Assembly: GCA_958510825.1 (NCBI GenBank)
Contig: OY294049.1
Coordinates: 22,458,945 to 22,522,944, forward strand
Source of the DNA: Brachypterus glaber
Taxonomy: Eukaryota > Arthropoda > Insecta > Coleoptera > Kateretidae
DNA: 64,000 nucleotides
Reading direction: 5' to 3'
The notes beneath the pieces are model-generated. The model was not told the DNA's origin and made no database searches. It was given only the letters and a program-made list of their open reading frames with translations. Positions 53,088-64,000 of the stretch are shown here, in pieces. Position numbers and translations under genes: made by a program. Within the stretch, counting starts at the first letter, position 1. Every line of letters starts with the position of its first letter.

Positions 53088-55959
53088 ACACCGCCACACA
53101 AAATTAAAAAAGTTGACTCTCCGACGGACTTGTCTAGCAAATTCCTATGTATTTTGAGCCGCTGAATCCGAATCTGAGGTCAGAATTTGAAAGAGCTCTC
53201 ATTTTCAACATAACCTCAAAAAACGTGCTTTTCGCAACACTTCTGCTCAAAAATATCGGCCCACCTAAAAAAATACACATTTTTGAATGCAAATATCTCC
53301 AAAACTATTTAATGGATTTATTCGATCTTTTTTTTATTTTGAAGCTTGAACTTTTAGCTCTTACTTACTGGAATAAAAATTATCAAACATCTTTTTTTAT
53401 ACCGGCAGCAATGAAAAGTGCACAGCTATGTTTTTTTACTGCCTAATTAAATGGAAGTAATCTCTTTTTAAATTTTTTAATTTTCCTTTTCTCGTTTAGG
53501 AGATATAAGGTTTTTTCTAAAAATTTACATTTTTGCAAGTAACAAAAAAACTACGCAATGGATTTAATTGATTTTTTTTTAATTTGAAGCTTAAATCGTA
53601 AACTTTTATTTATTTAATTTAGGTTTCTGTTGGAAACATGTTTAAACTGAGTTTACATTGCTTAAATAGTCATGTTTTTTTTACTCGATCTTTTTTGTTG
53701 CAATTTAAACACAAACTCAAATCTTTCCATAAGTTTTAAAACTTATTCTAATAGCCACACTTATTGTGACTGATTCCGTCTTTTATTTTTTATCATAAGT
53801 CTTCTCATTTAGGAGAAATTATGTTTTTTTGGTAAATAAGGACTTTTTAAGTGGTGGGCTAGTGCCACCCCTGTAACTAACTTTTTTATGATTGACAAGA
53901 CTTGTCACTTATGTGACAATACTTTTTTAACTCGTTAAAATTTTATTTAATTGTATTATTTAAATGGAAACAAGTCCGGAAGTAGCTGCCCAAGCTGTAG
54001 CTCTGCTACAAGAAGGGCACAGTCAGCGTTATGTTGCTCAACAGTTAAATATTACGAGAGCAGCGGTAAGAAGAGTATTCCAACGTTTTGAGGAGACCGG
54101 TTCCTTTAGTCGACGCCAAGGAGCTGGCAGACATAGGTGCACGTCCGCTCGGGATGACCGATTTATCGAGCTTAATTCCCTGCGGAATCTTCGTCTAAAT
54201 TCAGTTAATTTGAGATCACGGCTTCAAGAAACAAGAGGTGTAGCAGTAAGTAGGTCCACTATTGGTCGAAGGCTTTTTGAAAGAAACCTTTGCTCTTATA
54301 AGGCCGCAACTGGACCTAAACTCACTGCTAACCATCGTCGTGCCAGGCTGCAGTTTGCAAGAAGACATTTAAACTGGGACAGAAACCAATGGGCAAAGGT
54401 TATGTTTTCTGATGAAACCAGGATATGTCTATTTGGGAATGATGCAAGACAGCGTGTCTACCGACGTCCTGGAGAACGTTATGCACAGACCTGCATTGCA
54501 GAAAAAGTTAATTATGGTGGTGGATAGTGCATGATATGGGGAGGTATATCATTGGAAGCTAAAACTGAATCCGTTTTTATTATAAGGGAAGAACGTGGAC
54601 GGCAAAGGCGAAGTCTTACAGCAAAAAGGTATGTCGAAGACATTTTGGAAGAGCACGTCGTACCTTACGCCGGATTTATAGGCGATGACTTTATTTACAT
54701 GCAAGACAATGCAAAGCCGCATACTGCAGCAAATGTCAGACGATACTTAAGAGATGTCGGTATCGACGTCTTAGACTGGCCAGCTAATACGTTTTTTTGT
54801 GTTTATAATTGTTATTAAATAATTTTAATAAAATTTAAAATTTGTTTATTGTTATTTTATTTGATAAAATATTTTGTTTAAAAAAAATTAAAAAGCAAAA
54901 AGACGTTAGAACTTGTTTTTGGAGTACCATTAGAGATTTAAACAGTTCGTTCGACATATATGCCTCAAAACGCAGTCTGAGCTGGGAACCAAAAAGTTGC
55001 TAACGCAGAAAACGTGTTAATTAAATGTATTTATTTAAGCTAAAGTTATAGAAGTGCAATAGATCTTTATATTCTATCGACGCTTTTCCGTCATATACAG
55101 TTTTACAGGGGTGGCACTAGCCCACTGATTAAAAAGTCACTTTTTCCGAAAAACTTTAATTTCTCCTAAATGAGAAGACTTATGATAAAAAATAAAAGAA
55201 GGAATCAGTCACAATAAGTGTGGCTTTTAGAATAAGTTTTAAAACTTATGGAAACATTTGAGTTTGTGGTTAAATTGCATCAAAAAAGATTGGGTAAAAA
55301 AAAACATGACTATTTAAGCAATGTAAACCCAGTTTAAACATGTTTGCACCAGAAACTTAAATTAAATAAATAAAAGTTAAGGACTTAAGCTTCAAATTAA
55401 AAAATAAATCAATTAAATCCACTGTGTAGTTTTTTTGTTATTTGCAAAAATGTTTATTTTCAGAAAAAACCGTATATCTCCTAAACGAGAAAAGGAAAAT
55501 TAAAAAGTTAAAAAAGAAATTACTCCCATTTAATTGGCCTATAAAATCAATTAATTAAATTGTAAAAAAATATGCAGTGGCAAACCGTGCGCATATCGAA
55601 AGAAGCAGTAAAAAAACATAGCTGTGTAATTTTCATTGCTGCCGGTTTAAAAAAAGATTTTTGATAATTTTTATTCCAGTAATTAAGAGCTAAAAGTTCA
55701 AGCTTTAAAATAAACAAAAAGGTCAAATAAATCTATTGAATAGTTTTGGAGTTATTAGCATTTGAAAATGTGTATTTTTTTAGGTGGGCCGATATTTTTG
55801 AGCAGAAGTGTATATGATATGTTTTTTTGGAGGTTATGTTGAAAACGGGAGCTAACTTTCAAATTCCGACCTCATTCGGATTCAGCGGCTCAAAATACAT
55901 AGGAATTTACTAGACAAGTCTGTCGGAGAGCCAACTTTTTAAATTTTGTGTGGCGGTGT
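53088..55959 (+). mobile_element. Tc1/mariner element with ~800-bp inverted repeats
   Basis: Begins ACACCGCCACACAAAATT and ends AATTTTGTGTGGCGGTGT, flanked by TA (53086-53087 and 55960-55961). The arms run from 53088 to about 53880 and from about 55106 to 55959; their inner ends are GGGCTAGTGCCACCCCTGTAA and its complement. The right arm carries a ~65-bp insertion (about 55540-55610) that the left lacks. Between the arms lies a damaged Tc1-type transposase. A TA target site and DDE transposase are diagnostic of the IS630-Tc1-mariner superfamily; arms this long are unusual for it. Confidence 0.9.
53964..54818 (+). pseudogene. Tc1-type transposase, one stop and C-terminal loss
   Basis: The frame reads through 284 codons apart from one TAG (54525-54527, codon 188) within GGG*CMIWGGI, where the family normally has GGGSVM. 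Residues about 1-115 form the bipartite helix-turn-helix DNA-binding region (LLQEGHSQRYVAQQLNI, VSRSTIGRRL). The catalytic domain has the first Asp in VMFSDETR (residue 150) and the second in YMQDNAKPHTA (residue 248). The sequence then runs LDWPA and loses similarity (NTFFCVYNCY), exactly where RSPDLNPIE with the third acidic residue is expected at about 283. So both a nonsense mutation and a 3' deletion inactivate it. The ATG at 53964 begins METSPEVAAQ, a natural start. Confidence 0.9.
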
Positions 55960-55961
55960 TA

Positions 55962-56230
55962 TCTCTGCAACTAAAAGTCCGATCAAAAAAAGTTTTTTAC
56001 AAAAGATTTTTATTTTTTTGAGGAAAATTAAATAACAGTAAAAAATATATGTTTCTATTTAAAAAAACAAAGTTGACCTTGAAATGACCTTGAAAACGTA
56101 AATATTCTTAAAAAATAAATACGCCATTTTGTTTCCCCCATTAAAATAAACGTTTTTTGTTTGACATTTTTTTTCTAAAATGCATAGTATTCGAGATATT
56201 TGAAAGTTTCAGGTTAAAAAAAACACCCGG
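55962..56230. other. intronic DNA
   Basis: Nothing recognised. Confidence 0.5.
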
Positions 56231-56352
56231 TATTATGATCCAAGGACAAGAAATAATGTTTCTCGGTCGCATGGGGAGATTGTGAATCGAGGCGCCGGCC
56301 GAGATTCACAACCGCTTAAGACCGAGATATATTTCTCTTCCGTGTATCATAT
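56231..56352. mobile_element. 122-bp hairpin MITE
   Basis: TATTATGATCCAAGGA...TCTCGGTC and GACCGAGATATATTTC...TATCATA form the arms, with GATTGTGAATCGAGGCG / CGGCCGAGATTCACAA inside. Confidence 0.75.
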
Positions 56353-56464
56353 GCTATTTTTTATTCGCTTGTTAACATATTTTTAACAAAAAAAATGTAA
56401 AAATAATAAGTAAAATTAGTTTTAATTTGGTTCTGTCAGTTCTCTGAAAATTTTCCATAAGGGA

Positions 56465-56496
56465 CCGCTAAAGTACTTTAGCGGGCTTCAGCCCGC
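56465..56496. repeat. palindrome overlapping a G/C hairpin
   Basis: CCGCTAAAGTACTTTAGCGG (56465-56484, perfect, no spacer) overlaps GCGGGCTTCAGCCCGC (56481-56496). Confidence 0.85.
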
Positions 56497-56931
56497 AAAA
56501 GACAAACTTTTAACAGAAGTGTCACATTTAACTTAACATTTCTAACCGAAAAATGTCACTTTGGAATACAAGCGAATAAATTTTTTTTTGGCATAACAAT
56601 TATTATAATTAATATTGTTATAATGACATTAAATGTAAACTATACACTGACTTCCATATGTTTTGCCTCATTCAAAGTCAGGTATTTAGAAAATCAGTTC
56701 CCTTTAGAACTAATCCCTGTCTAAGACGATGATGCAAAAAAAGCCAATTTTTTTTAATTTTTACAAAGAATGCATGAAATACACCACAGAATCATAATCA
56801 GAAAAAACATCGGAGTTGCCAGACCTTTTAGGTGAAATTTTTTAAAACCAGTTGTGACTGAGCATTTACCTAGCCAGTCCGCCTCTGAACAGTATCATAT
56901 AATGGAGTAGAAATGTCATCAGGTTACTTAC

Positions 56932-57062
56932 ATTATGTCTCCAGCTAACTTTGTAGACCCAAGGATTTGATTTGATGTTGCATTCAAAGTAGACGTCGAC
57001 GCCTTCCTTTATCGTGCTGCCATTTAAGGTGCTCCCAAGCTCCAGGTTCACCAGGGGAACGT
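56932..57062 (-). CDS. sidestep-like receptor, first half of an Ig domain
   Basis: Exon of 131 bases with acceptor GAATTTGCAG before 57062 and donor CATAAT|GTAAGT at 56932/56931; phase 1 at the start and 0 at the end. The translation is (x)VPLVNLELGSTLNG, IKEGVDVYFECNIKSNP and VYKVSWRHN. The DVYFECNIKxNP and WRHN blocks are among the most conserved of sidestep proteins; the first Ig cysteine is in FEC and the Ig tryptophan in SWRHN. NGS is a potential glycosylation site. It joins in phase to the exon at 49354-49195 to complete one Ig domain. The preceding exon (earlier Ig domains, signal peptide) must lie above 57062; I could not find it before the end of the window. Confidence 0.92.
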
Positions 57063-57237
57063 CTGCAAATTCAATATATTCCTAATTAGGTCATATACAT
57101 TGTGCTTTGTTAAACAGTGTACGGATAGATTTTCAAAGGATTATCTGTTAAAATCTGCAAGCTGTAATAATGCCCTAGTAAGAATATTTAAGTAATATGT
57201 TTTTTTTTTACAGTACAGTACAACATAGAATAGTAAT

Positions 57238-57308
57238 TATATACCAAGGTAGAGAAGACATTTTTTATAGCAGAGCTATAATAGTCTTCTCTACCGTGGT
57301 TTATATAT
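57238..57308. mobile_element. hairpin MITE
   Basis: ATATACCAAGGTAGAGAAGAC and GTCTTCTCTACCGTGG...TATAT form ~23-bp arms; TTATAGCAGAGCTATAA in the loop is itself palindromic. Confidence 0.8.
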
Positions 57309-58198
57309 TAGTTTTTTCACTACTAGCACTATTTAACTATTTTTATTCAAATAGTAAAATAAATTATTAACAGAAATTTCTTTAAATTTTCATAAAAATC
57401 AAGTAGCCTTGATCAATGACATTTGCTCAAATAAATACTTTGAACTGACGTTTAAAAATTTAGTTTTTTTTAATTTTTTTTTTCATAATATTTAGCTAAT
57501 TATTGATTGTATTAATTGGTAATAATTATAATTAATTATATTTAATAAATTAAAAGTTATTTAAAGCTATTTTCTTAGGTTTAATTAGTAAAAATTCCAC
57601 AAAGAACTGAAACATCTAAAGTGACAGAAATCAATTGTTTATAAAATTTACTCCTACTAGGAGAGAAATAGTTATTTATGGTACTAGTGGGTAAAGTAAG
57701 ATATTGCCCATGAGAAAATTAACAGGTTAATTTTCGAGAGGGCAATATCGGTTTACCTATGAGTGCCATACAAGGTTTTATCCAATAAATAGCTTAGGAA
57801 TTTATATTTTTATTAAAAATTTTAATGACATTTACAAGAAAATAATTTGACAAGTGACAGTTGAGTGGGTAAAATAAATAATTATCCACTCAATAAAGTA
57901 AAAGCCACGTGGGAGTTATTATTGAGTTTATCTATTTAAAATAAAGCTGGTAATTGTCTCATTATATGTATGTATTGGATAAAAATTATTATTGCTATAG
58001 GTGAAGAAAATTGATTTCACAGTCTGAAAACATGATAAATATTGGTATGTTCTAAAGCTAGTAGTTAATGTTATGGATTACTTTGCTGTTTTATTATTGT
58101 TTATTTATTATTTTATGATACATATTATTTATTTTTTGTATATGGCTATGAATTATATAATAATAATTATTATTTAAAGTAAAAATCTTAAGCAGATA
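57309..58198. other. gene-free DNA
   Basis: Nothing certain. TTTTTTCACTACTAGC near 57311 resembles the possible element end at 17142, and GTACTAGTGGGTAAAGT at 57681 could be its partner. Confidence 0.4.
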
Positions 58199-58759
58199 CC
58201 GGGTGAGTTTTATTTATGTCCACCCCAAAAATTAAGATTAATCTTCATTCGATAGAAAACGAAACTATGGTAATTTATATAATTTTACATTGGCTATAAA
58301 ATGGCAGATTATTTTTTTTTCACTTCCGGTTTTGCCGACGTGGCATAAATATGTTTTTTTTTTAATGTAATACCATGTAATCTTTTACATTTTTGAATTC
58401 TATGCATAAAAGCTGATTTTTGTATTATTTACTTTTTTTTTGTTCGTTTTTATCGTATAAAAATGAGATGCACATAATTTGCCTTCTTTTTACTTTACAA
58501 ATAAAGTTTACATGGACATTAAAAAATAGGAGTTTAGTATTAACTTTATATTTTTTTAAGCTTAAGTAAGTAAAAACAAGGTAAATTAAGTAAATCTCGT
58601 TTTTATACTATAAAAACGAAAACGAGAAAAAAAGTAAAAAAAAAAACAATCAATACATTGAATTTTCGGCTAAATTTAGAAATGTAAAAAACTACAGGGT
58701 GTCCATTAAAAAAACATATTTATGACACTTCCGGCGAAACCGGAATAAAACTCACCCGG
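58199..58759. mobile_element. 561-bp mariner-type MITE
   Basis: CCGGGTGAGTTTTATT and AATAAAACTCACCCGG form the termini, with TA on both sides (58197-58198 and 58760-58761). Subterminal CACTTCCGG.TTTGCCG and CACTTCCGGCGAAACCGG add symmetry. An internal hairpin (TCTCGTTTTTATA / TATAAAAACGAAAACGAG) lies near 58596-58627. No coding frame. Confidence 0.85.
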
Positions 58760-59827
58760 TATACAAAACAGATAGCTGGTCTCGCAAGTAATTTTCAATA
58801 GTGGCGCCTTCGCCAAAATTTTAAATAATTTCAAGAGACATTATAATCTTCAGAACACATAGTGCTTGAAAAGTATTATACGTCTAAATTATCAAATTCA
58901 TCAAAAGTTACGCTAAATCAAAAAAAAAAAAATAATCGGTGTTGAAAATTGTTGAACAGCCCCTTTGGCTGTAATGGTGTAAAGTGTATTATAAGATTAA
59001 TACGAAAGGAGGACAGGAACTTTGCTGAACAACTTTTCTTGAATAAAAATAGTTTTCCCTCAAGTTTTGCCAAAGAAGAATCTTTGTTATTCCTGTTAAA
59101 TTTTCAACTGATATATTATTTACGAATCCTATAAAAACGTCAAGGCATGCCGGCAATTTGTTAAATAACGGTTAACATTTTTCGATAGAGATATTAGCAT
59201 GTGACTCGATCAACGTTATCTTTTTCTGCCTATGAAAAATATTCTGCAGGAAAATGAAAAGGGATAATAACTACGGAAAATCACGCGAAACCGCAAAATA
59301 TTACTACTATCCCAAATTTAGCGTTTTTAAAGAAAAATTATGTTATTAATATTCTTTCCATGAGTATAACAAATATTTGAAGTCAACATACTCCTATAGT
59401 TGTTTTCCAAACATAGTTTTAGTCACTTTAAGTAATTTTGTATTTAAAAAAAGAATAAATTGTCTTATATTCAAGAAGAAGATACACTCTTAAAAAGTGA
59501 ATAAATTTTTTAGCGAAAAAGAAACTATTATTTAAGCAAGTATGAATACTTTTATATAATTATAAGTAATCTTGATTTTAGTTCAGTGTATTAAGACTTT
59601 AAATAAGTATACTACACTCGGCGCGAGAATAACACCACATTTCCAAGAATTACTATTCTCAACCTTATATTAAGGCATGTCTATTATGTATCATCTTACA
59701 GAACATCCAAACATCAGTCTGCATTTCACCGGCGCCCTTGCGTTTTCCAAACCTCGTGAAAAGTTTTAACTTAAAACCGATGTTTGACTAAAACGCCCGG
59801 AATTACGACTGCAGCGGTGGCTTCAAA
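58760..59827. other. gene-free DNA
   Basis: I looked for the upstream sidestep exon here and did not find it. The frame at 58949-59134 has no known motif. Confidence 0.5.
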
Positions 59828-60062
59828 AGATTTGGTTTTATAACTATTTATTTTAATTCCGTTATCAATCATCAATCGCGAACGGTTATAGTTAAGTTTT
59901 TGGTGAATAATAAAAATGGAGGACCTCCTTTCGAAATGGGATATGACCGATTTAATCAAAACTGTTTAGCATTTTTATTATTCAGCACAAACTATAACCG
60001 TTTGCGATTGATGATTGATAAAGGAATTAAAATAAATAGGTATAAAATCAAACGAAGAAACA
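59828..60062. mobile_element. fold-back element, ~87-bp arms
   Basis: ATTTTAATTCCGTTATCAATC...CGGTTATAGTT...GAATAATAAAAATG (59828-59918) is mirrored by CATTTTTATTATTC...ACTATAACCG...ATTGATAAAGGAATTAAAAT (59971-60060). The overlapping open frames on both strands are mirror images of each other, not genes. Confidence 0.8.
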
Positions 60063-60845
60063 TCCAAACAATAAAAAGATGTATTTCATAGGAGATGATA
60101 TTACTCTTGAAGAAAGTAATTATTAAATTATATATTATTATTATTATTATATTATATTTTTATACTTAATGCAATAATTTGCTAATCTACAAATAAGTAT
60201 AAGTAATACTCGGAACAAGATTGTATCTAGAATTGTTTAAAGTATAGTTATATTCTTGATTTCAATCCTAGTTAAGTCTTGAACAAAACATAACTTTTCT
60301 CATCGTACAAGAATAAGATTTTACTGAAAAACAGTATAACTAGAGTTACGGAATGGGGAAACTAGCATAGCATTGATTCAAGATTACTAATCTTCAATCC
60401 AGTTTAGATTTTTTTCCGTGAAGGTACCGTTACTTCCGATGGTAGTTTCAAAAAAGGTTCTTTGAAGCAAATTGTTCTATCAGGAAAAAAAAAGTAATTG
60501 GCTAAAGCCAAAATAATTCTGCATCAAGTACTGACACTGATAAATAGAAGTGTCTACTTTTAAAAGGAAGGTGCTTTTTTCCGCGGTTTCCAATCCACAC
60601 ATGAGTGACGTTGCCGATAAGCTTTATTATTTCCCATAATATAAAAAAAATATTTAAAACAGACAAAGGTTAACTGTCAAACGATTTGACAGTAGAATTT
60701 CAAATGTGGTCCGTTTTATTGCATCAGTTTAAAAATACTTAATTCCAATTGGTTGGATCTTTTACAGAATTTATTATTAAAATGAAATAATTGACGCAGT
60801 AAATAAAAAAGAAAACTAAATTAACGACGCCCCTTTCTTGTGGCA
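60063..60845. other. gene-free DNA
   Basis: Includes an ATTATTATT tract (60135-60160) and a small TGTCAAACGATTTGACA hairpin (60678-60694). No gene. Confidence 0.5.
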
Positions 60846-60978
60846 TGCCTATTGAAAATGACGGGTCTGCGCGGGTATAAATGTTGCATAGACCGGACTT
60901 GACCGGGTGAATTTCATCCGCTCAAGTCCGGTTTATGCACCATTTATACCCGCCCAGACCCGTCATTTTCAGCAGGGA
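60846..60978. mobile_element. 133-bp fold-back MITE, almost no loop
   Basis: Arms ATGACGGGTCTGCGCGGGTATAAAT...CGGACTTGACCGG and their complement meet at GTGAATTTCAT. Ends are GCCTATTGAAAATGACGGG and CCCGTCATTTTCAGCAGGG. Confidence 0.85.
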
Positions 60979-62522
60979 TTAGACTTTTTTAAAGTAAGTA
61001 GAGCATATATGCTGTCATTACTTGGCTAAAACATACTTAAATATGAAAACGGGTGGTTTTTCTTAGCTTTTCCCTTTGTGGTTTTTGACCACGAAGTTGA
61101 AAGTGCTCTTCAATCATTTTGGCAAGTCCCTACGGTCGATATGTAATGAAGGCGAATTTGCATATACAAAATAGAGAACGAGTGTAAACGCGTGAATGTT
61201 AGGCTTGTTGAAAAAGTACCCTCGGCTGACTGTGCTGTTTTGACTTTGTTTAATAAACATTGTTTAAGGCTCTTTTAACCCCATATAAAATATAATACTG
61301 CACATAAAAAGTAGGTACTTGAATATAGTTATATTATACACGGCGTATTTGAAATAGGGTCCGAAATTTGAAGGGGTAATTATACATTAGAAAAATTTTT
61401 AATTATATTTAATATGATAAAAAGTTCCTATAAACGAAATGTACATCAAAAAATAAGAAAAAAACCTTATATACAAAAATCAATCCTAAGGGAGCTATGG
61501 TCTCCTAAAAATGCACCATTTTTAAAGGACTATGTATAGTAGCTTTAAAACCGATTTTTCGACGTACATGTATAGAACTTTTTTCTTAGTTTTTGATGTA
61601 GAATCACCAGAAGCGTGCGTAAGCATTTCTAAAAACATATATTTTCAACAAAAGAATTTTCGGCTGTTGCAATTTAAAGTAGTAACCTGTTAAACATTTA
61701 ATACAGTTTCAATATAAAAGACCCCGCACATTTCTTATGGAAACCGGAGCTTGGTGAAGTTGGATTAAATTTTATTATGTGATGTCTTGGCATCCTCAAC
61801 AAAAGTGTCGGGGGCCAAAACTCGTTCATATAAAATAAAATAAATAAATAAATAAATAAGTAGTTTTTTTTTTGTTACAGCTGATTTTAGTTTTAAAATT
61901 CAAAATTGTTTTAAATCATAGAAAGGCTACAGCCATCATGATTTATATTCTTTTATAGTTTTATAGAAGGTCTAAAGATAAAATAGTTTAAATACTATCA
62001 ATTTTTGTAGTGTTTTTTCATACAAATACTATTACTGTTTTTTATCTTTAATATTGCTTTCTGCAATAAAAAAGATTGGAAAAAATAGTTTCGGTAATTT
62101 AATTTTAATGCGAAAATAACACAATGGAAAAATACAAATTAATTTTTACTCTCGGCTTTACAAATAAATTTAATTGCCCTAAAAAAGTTGGAAAAGAGAA
62201 ATGGAAAAACAAAACCGGAAGTGAAAATTAATTATTTATGAATTGTAAATCCCAGCATTATATACCCTAGTTTGAGTAAAATTAATTTTACAAAATATAA
62301 AATGTACTTATAAAGCACCATTCTTCTATTATAAACGATTTAGAGAAATAATAGCCAAACCTTTGTAAGTTTTTGACAAAGTTGTAAGTTTTTGCCAAAG
62401 TTGTAAATTTTAATTTTTAACAAGTGTTCCTTATATTATAATTAAAATTTTTATGAAATGAAAAATGATTTTTTTTAATCTAAATCTATAAAAGCTATGC
62501 CAACTAGGTATGAAAAATTTGC
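60979..62522. other. gene-free DNA
   Basis: No gene recognised; (AAATA)n near 61838-61858. Confidence 0.5.
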
Positions 62523-62585
62523 TTCTAAGAATATTCTAGGAAGGAAAGAATATTCTTAGAAATATCTAAGAATATTCTTAGAACA
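62523..62585. repeat. TTCTAAGAATATTCT repeats
   Basis: Three overlapping self-complementary AAGAATATTCTT blocks form a local cruciform-capable array. Confidence 0.75.
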
Positions 62586-62639
62586 TTTGTGCTGTCAGGG
62601 TAGTTAAAAGCATTTTACTAGTAAAGTGATATCCTTAAT

Positions 62640-62712
62640 ATATGTACTATTCACAGCGCGTAAGCACTAGAATAGTATAATACTAATAAGCGCTAGAATA
62701 ACATAATAGTAA
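62640..62712. repeat. fragment of the ACTATTCACAG-type element
   Basis: GTACTATTCACAGCGCGTAAGCACTAGAATAGTATAAT matches the ends of 13321-13784 and 33239-33900. Confidence 0.6.
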
Positions 62713-63052
62713 TTATAATAATTACATATAGAAAAGTATTATCTAAACCCTTAAACTGGCACTCGATTATAAAAAAAACACAATTTTAGTATGTATTTTT
62801 TTACATAGGACAACATAAAAAATACAAAAAATAGTATTATCATTTTTTTTTCGCACACTTCGCCATGGTTTAACCATGGTACTTAGTACTTAGTACTAAT
62901 AGTACTAAGCAAAGTTCTAGATCCAACCGTTTTCGAGAAAATTGCAATTAAAGAGGCAATTTTACGTTCTGAGCATAAAATAGGAACTAAAAAATGCACC
63001 AATAAAAATTGTAATACTGCAGGGTACTACATTGATACTTTTCATTATATCG
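62713..63052. other. gene-free DNA
   Basis: A near-palindrome CCATGGTTTAACCATGG (62863-62879) is followed by tandem TACTTAGTACTTAGTACTAA. Confidence 0.55.
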
Positions 63053-63330
63053 TCGGCTTACAAGTAAAGAGCACTAAGTCCAAAAACATGGTTTGGAGAT
63101 ATTGACAAATTTAACTTTCATTGTTGTTTTTTAATTTTTGTAATAATTGTTTTTGGAAAAAAACTACCGCAAATTGCAATTACATGTTTGGACATAATAA
63201 TCACCCAATTGCAGTTAAATAAAGAAAAATTAAAGTAGTTTAATTCAACTAAATTTGAAAAAAGACATGGACTTAGTGCCTTTTACTTGTAGGCCCACGA
63301 AATCGGCTTACAAGTAAAGAGCACTAAGTC
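63053..63330. repeat. direct and inverted repeats with CAAGTAAAGAGCACTAAG
   Basis: CGGCTTACAAGTAAAGAGC and ACTAAGTC occur at 63054-63080 and 63304-63330; an inverted form (GACTTAGTGCCTTTTACTTG) lies at 63270-63289, and relatives near 63890-63925. Ends of an inverted-repeat element or a small repeat cluster. Confidence 0.65.
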
Positions 63331-64000
63331 AATAAAATAATATAAAAAACAACTATTTAAAATTAAAACCCTTCTATTAATTAAACGTAATGTATAATTA
63401 TAAAGTAAAAAACAAGATATTTACATAAATTTTCAAAAACTAGATTTTTAAAAGAAGGGTTTGGACTTTTTGATTGTTTAAAAAACGTTTCCAAAATTAA
63501 TAATAATAATTAATTAGTATTAATTATATGAAACTGCTTACTATTCCAGAACTAAGACAGTTTTCAGAGGCCATCGGCTGTGCCGGCAAAGAAGCATCTC
63601 CTAAATTTAATAATTATAATGAATCATTATTAATGATAAAACACTTCACGGTGCATTTCTAAGGGCTGTTTTCCGAACTTGCCGCGAACTTTAGTTTTTT
63701 TTTATATTCTTGTTATTTCTGTTCTGTCTCTATTCCATCAACTTTAACATAGCAAAATTTGAATTCGTTTGTCAGTACAATAAATAACGCGATATTGTAT
63801 GTTATAAATAAATCAAGCAATCATATTTTTATAAATTAACTCTTTTTAGAAAGTCGCTTAGTGCAGAAACATTTGAAATAATCTACAAGTAAAACGCACT
63901 AAGTGCACTAAGTGACTTAGTGCCTATTGCCAGATAAAATTTTAATCAAAATCAAATTGGTGCATTTTGTATAGTGGGTAACTCCCTTGGCAGTCCACCT
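63331..64000. other. gene-free DNA to the window end
   Basis: No exon recognised. 63540-63600 is richer in G/C but shows no coding signal that I trust. Confidence 0.45.

Noticed and set aside
54531..54818. A separate gene downstream of the first transposase frame
   Set aside because: It is the same reading frame after a single TAG codon and carries the second catalytic Asp of the same transposase.
30062..57062. Intronic hammerhead regulating the sidestep-like pre-mRNA
   Set aside because: The hammerheads are on the plus strand and the gene is on the minus strand, so the intron RNA carries only their complement, which does not form the ribozyme.
59771..60091. Two opposed open frames at 59771-59959 and 59900-60091
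   Set aside because: They are mirror images generated by a fold-back repeat.

Overview
AT-rich eukaryotic DNA, almost certainly from an insect. The only host gene I can support is four exons, on the minus strand, of a cell-surface receptor of the sidestep type (immunoglobulin domains followed by a fibronectin III domain). The exons lie at 57062-56932, 49354-49195, 33159-32866 and 30358-30062. Their splice phases chain correctly (1-0, 0-1, 1-1, 1-1). The 5' exons and the membrane/cytoplasmic 3' exons are not recognisable here. The rest is intronic or intergenic DNA built largely from mobile elements; no operon-like or bacterial feature is present. A 200-base run of N lies at 26716-26915.

Layout. 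1-7800: gene-free, with hairpins, a 68-base perfect palindrome (5673-5740), a long fold-back (6175-6730) and short tandem repeats. 7833-10187: a Penelope-like retroelement in inverted head-to-head form with a 15-bp target-site duplication. 10747-11297: a DNA element with an exact 8-bp duplication and inverted repeats made of a ~15-bp motif. 13300-18520: fold-backs and MITEs. 19279-24195: a nearly intact two-ORF LINE on the minus strand. 25017-25680: an eroded reverse-transcriptase fragment. 30964-31630: a 5'-truncated LINE with a 10-bp duplication. 35528-36365: an 838-bp insertion made of 354-bp tandem units carrying hammerhead ribozymes. 37955-42288: mariner-type and other MITEs. 48277-51713: fold-backs and a 1.3-kb long-TIR element. 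53088-55959: a Tc1/mariner element with ~800-bp inverted repeats and a broken transposase. 56200-64000: further MITEs and fold-backs.

The main discovery candidate is the 35528-36365 insertion. Two of its units contain a complete type I hammerhead ribozyme: all invariant core positions, three helices, and a stem I with an internal loop and a 9-bp distal helix. The insertion has a 12-bp target-site duplication and a 5' inverted fragment. This matches the description of an animal retrozyme (small non-autonomous retroelement with circular RNA). The Penelope-like element in the same window shows the same insertion style (5' inverted piece, 15-bp duplication) and ends in a hammerhead-like hairpin, so it represents a plausible class of mobilising enzyme. 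That functional link is inference. The hammerhead strand is opposite to the sidestep-like gene, so it would not cut that gene's pre-mRNA.
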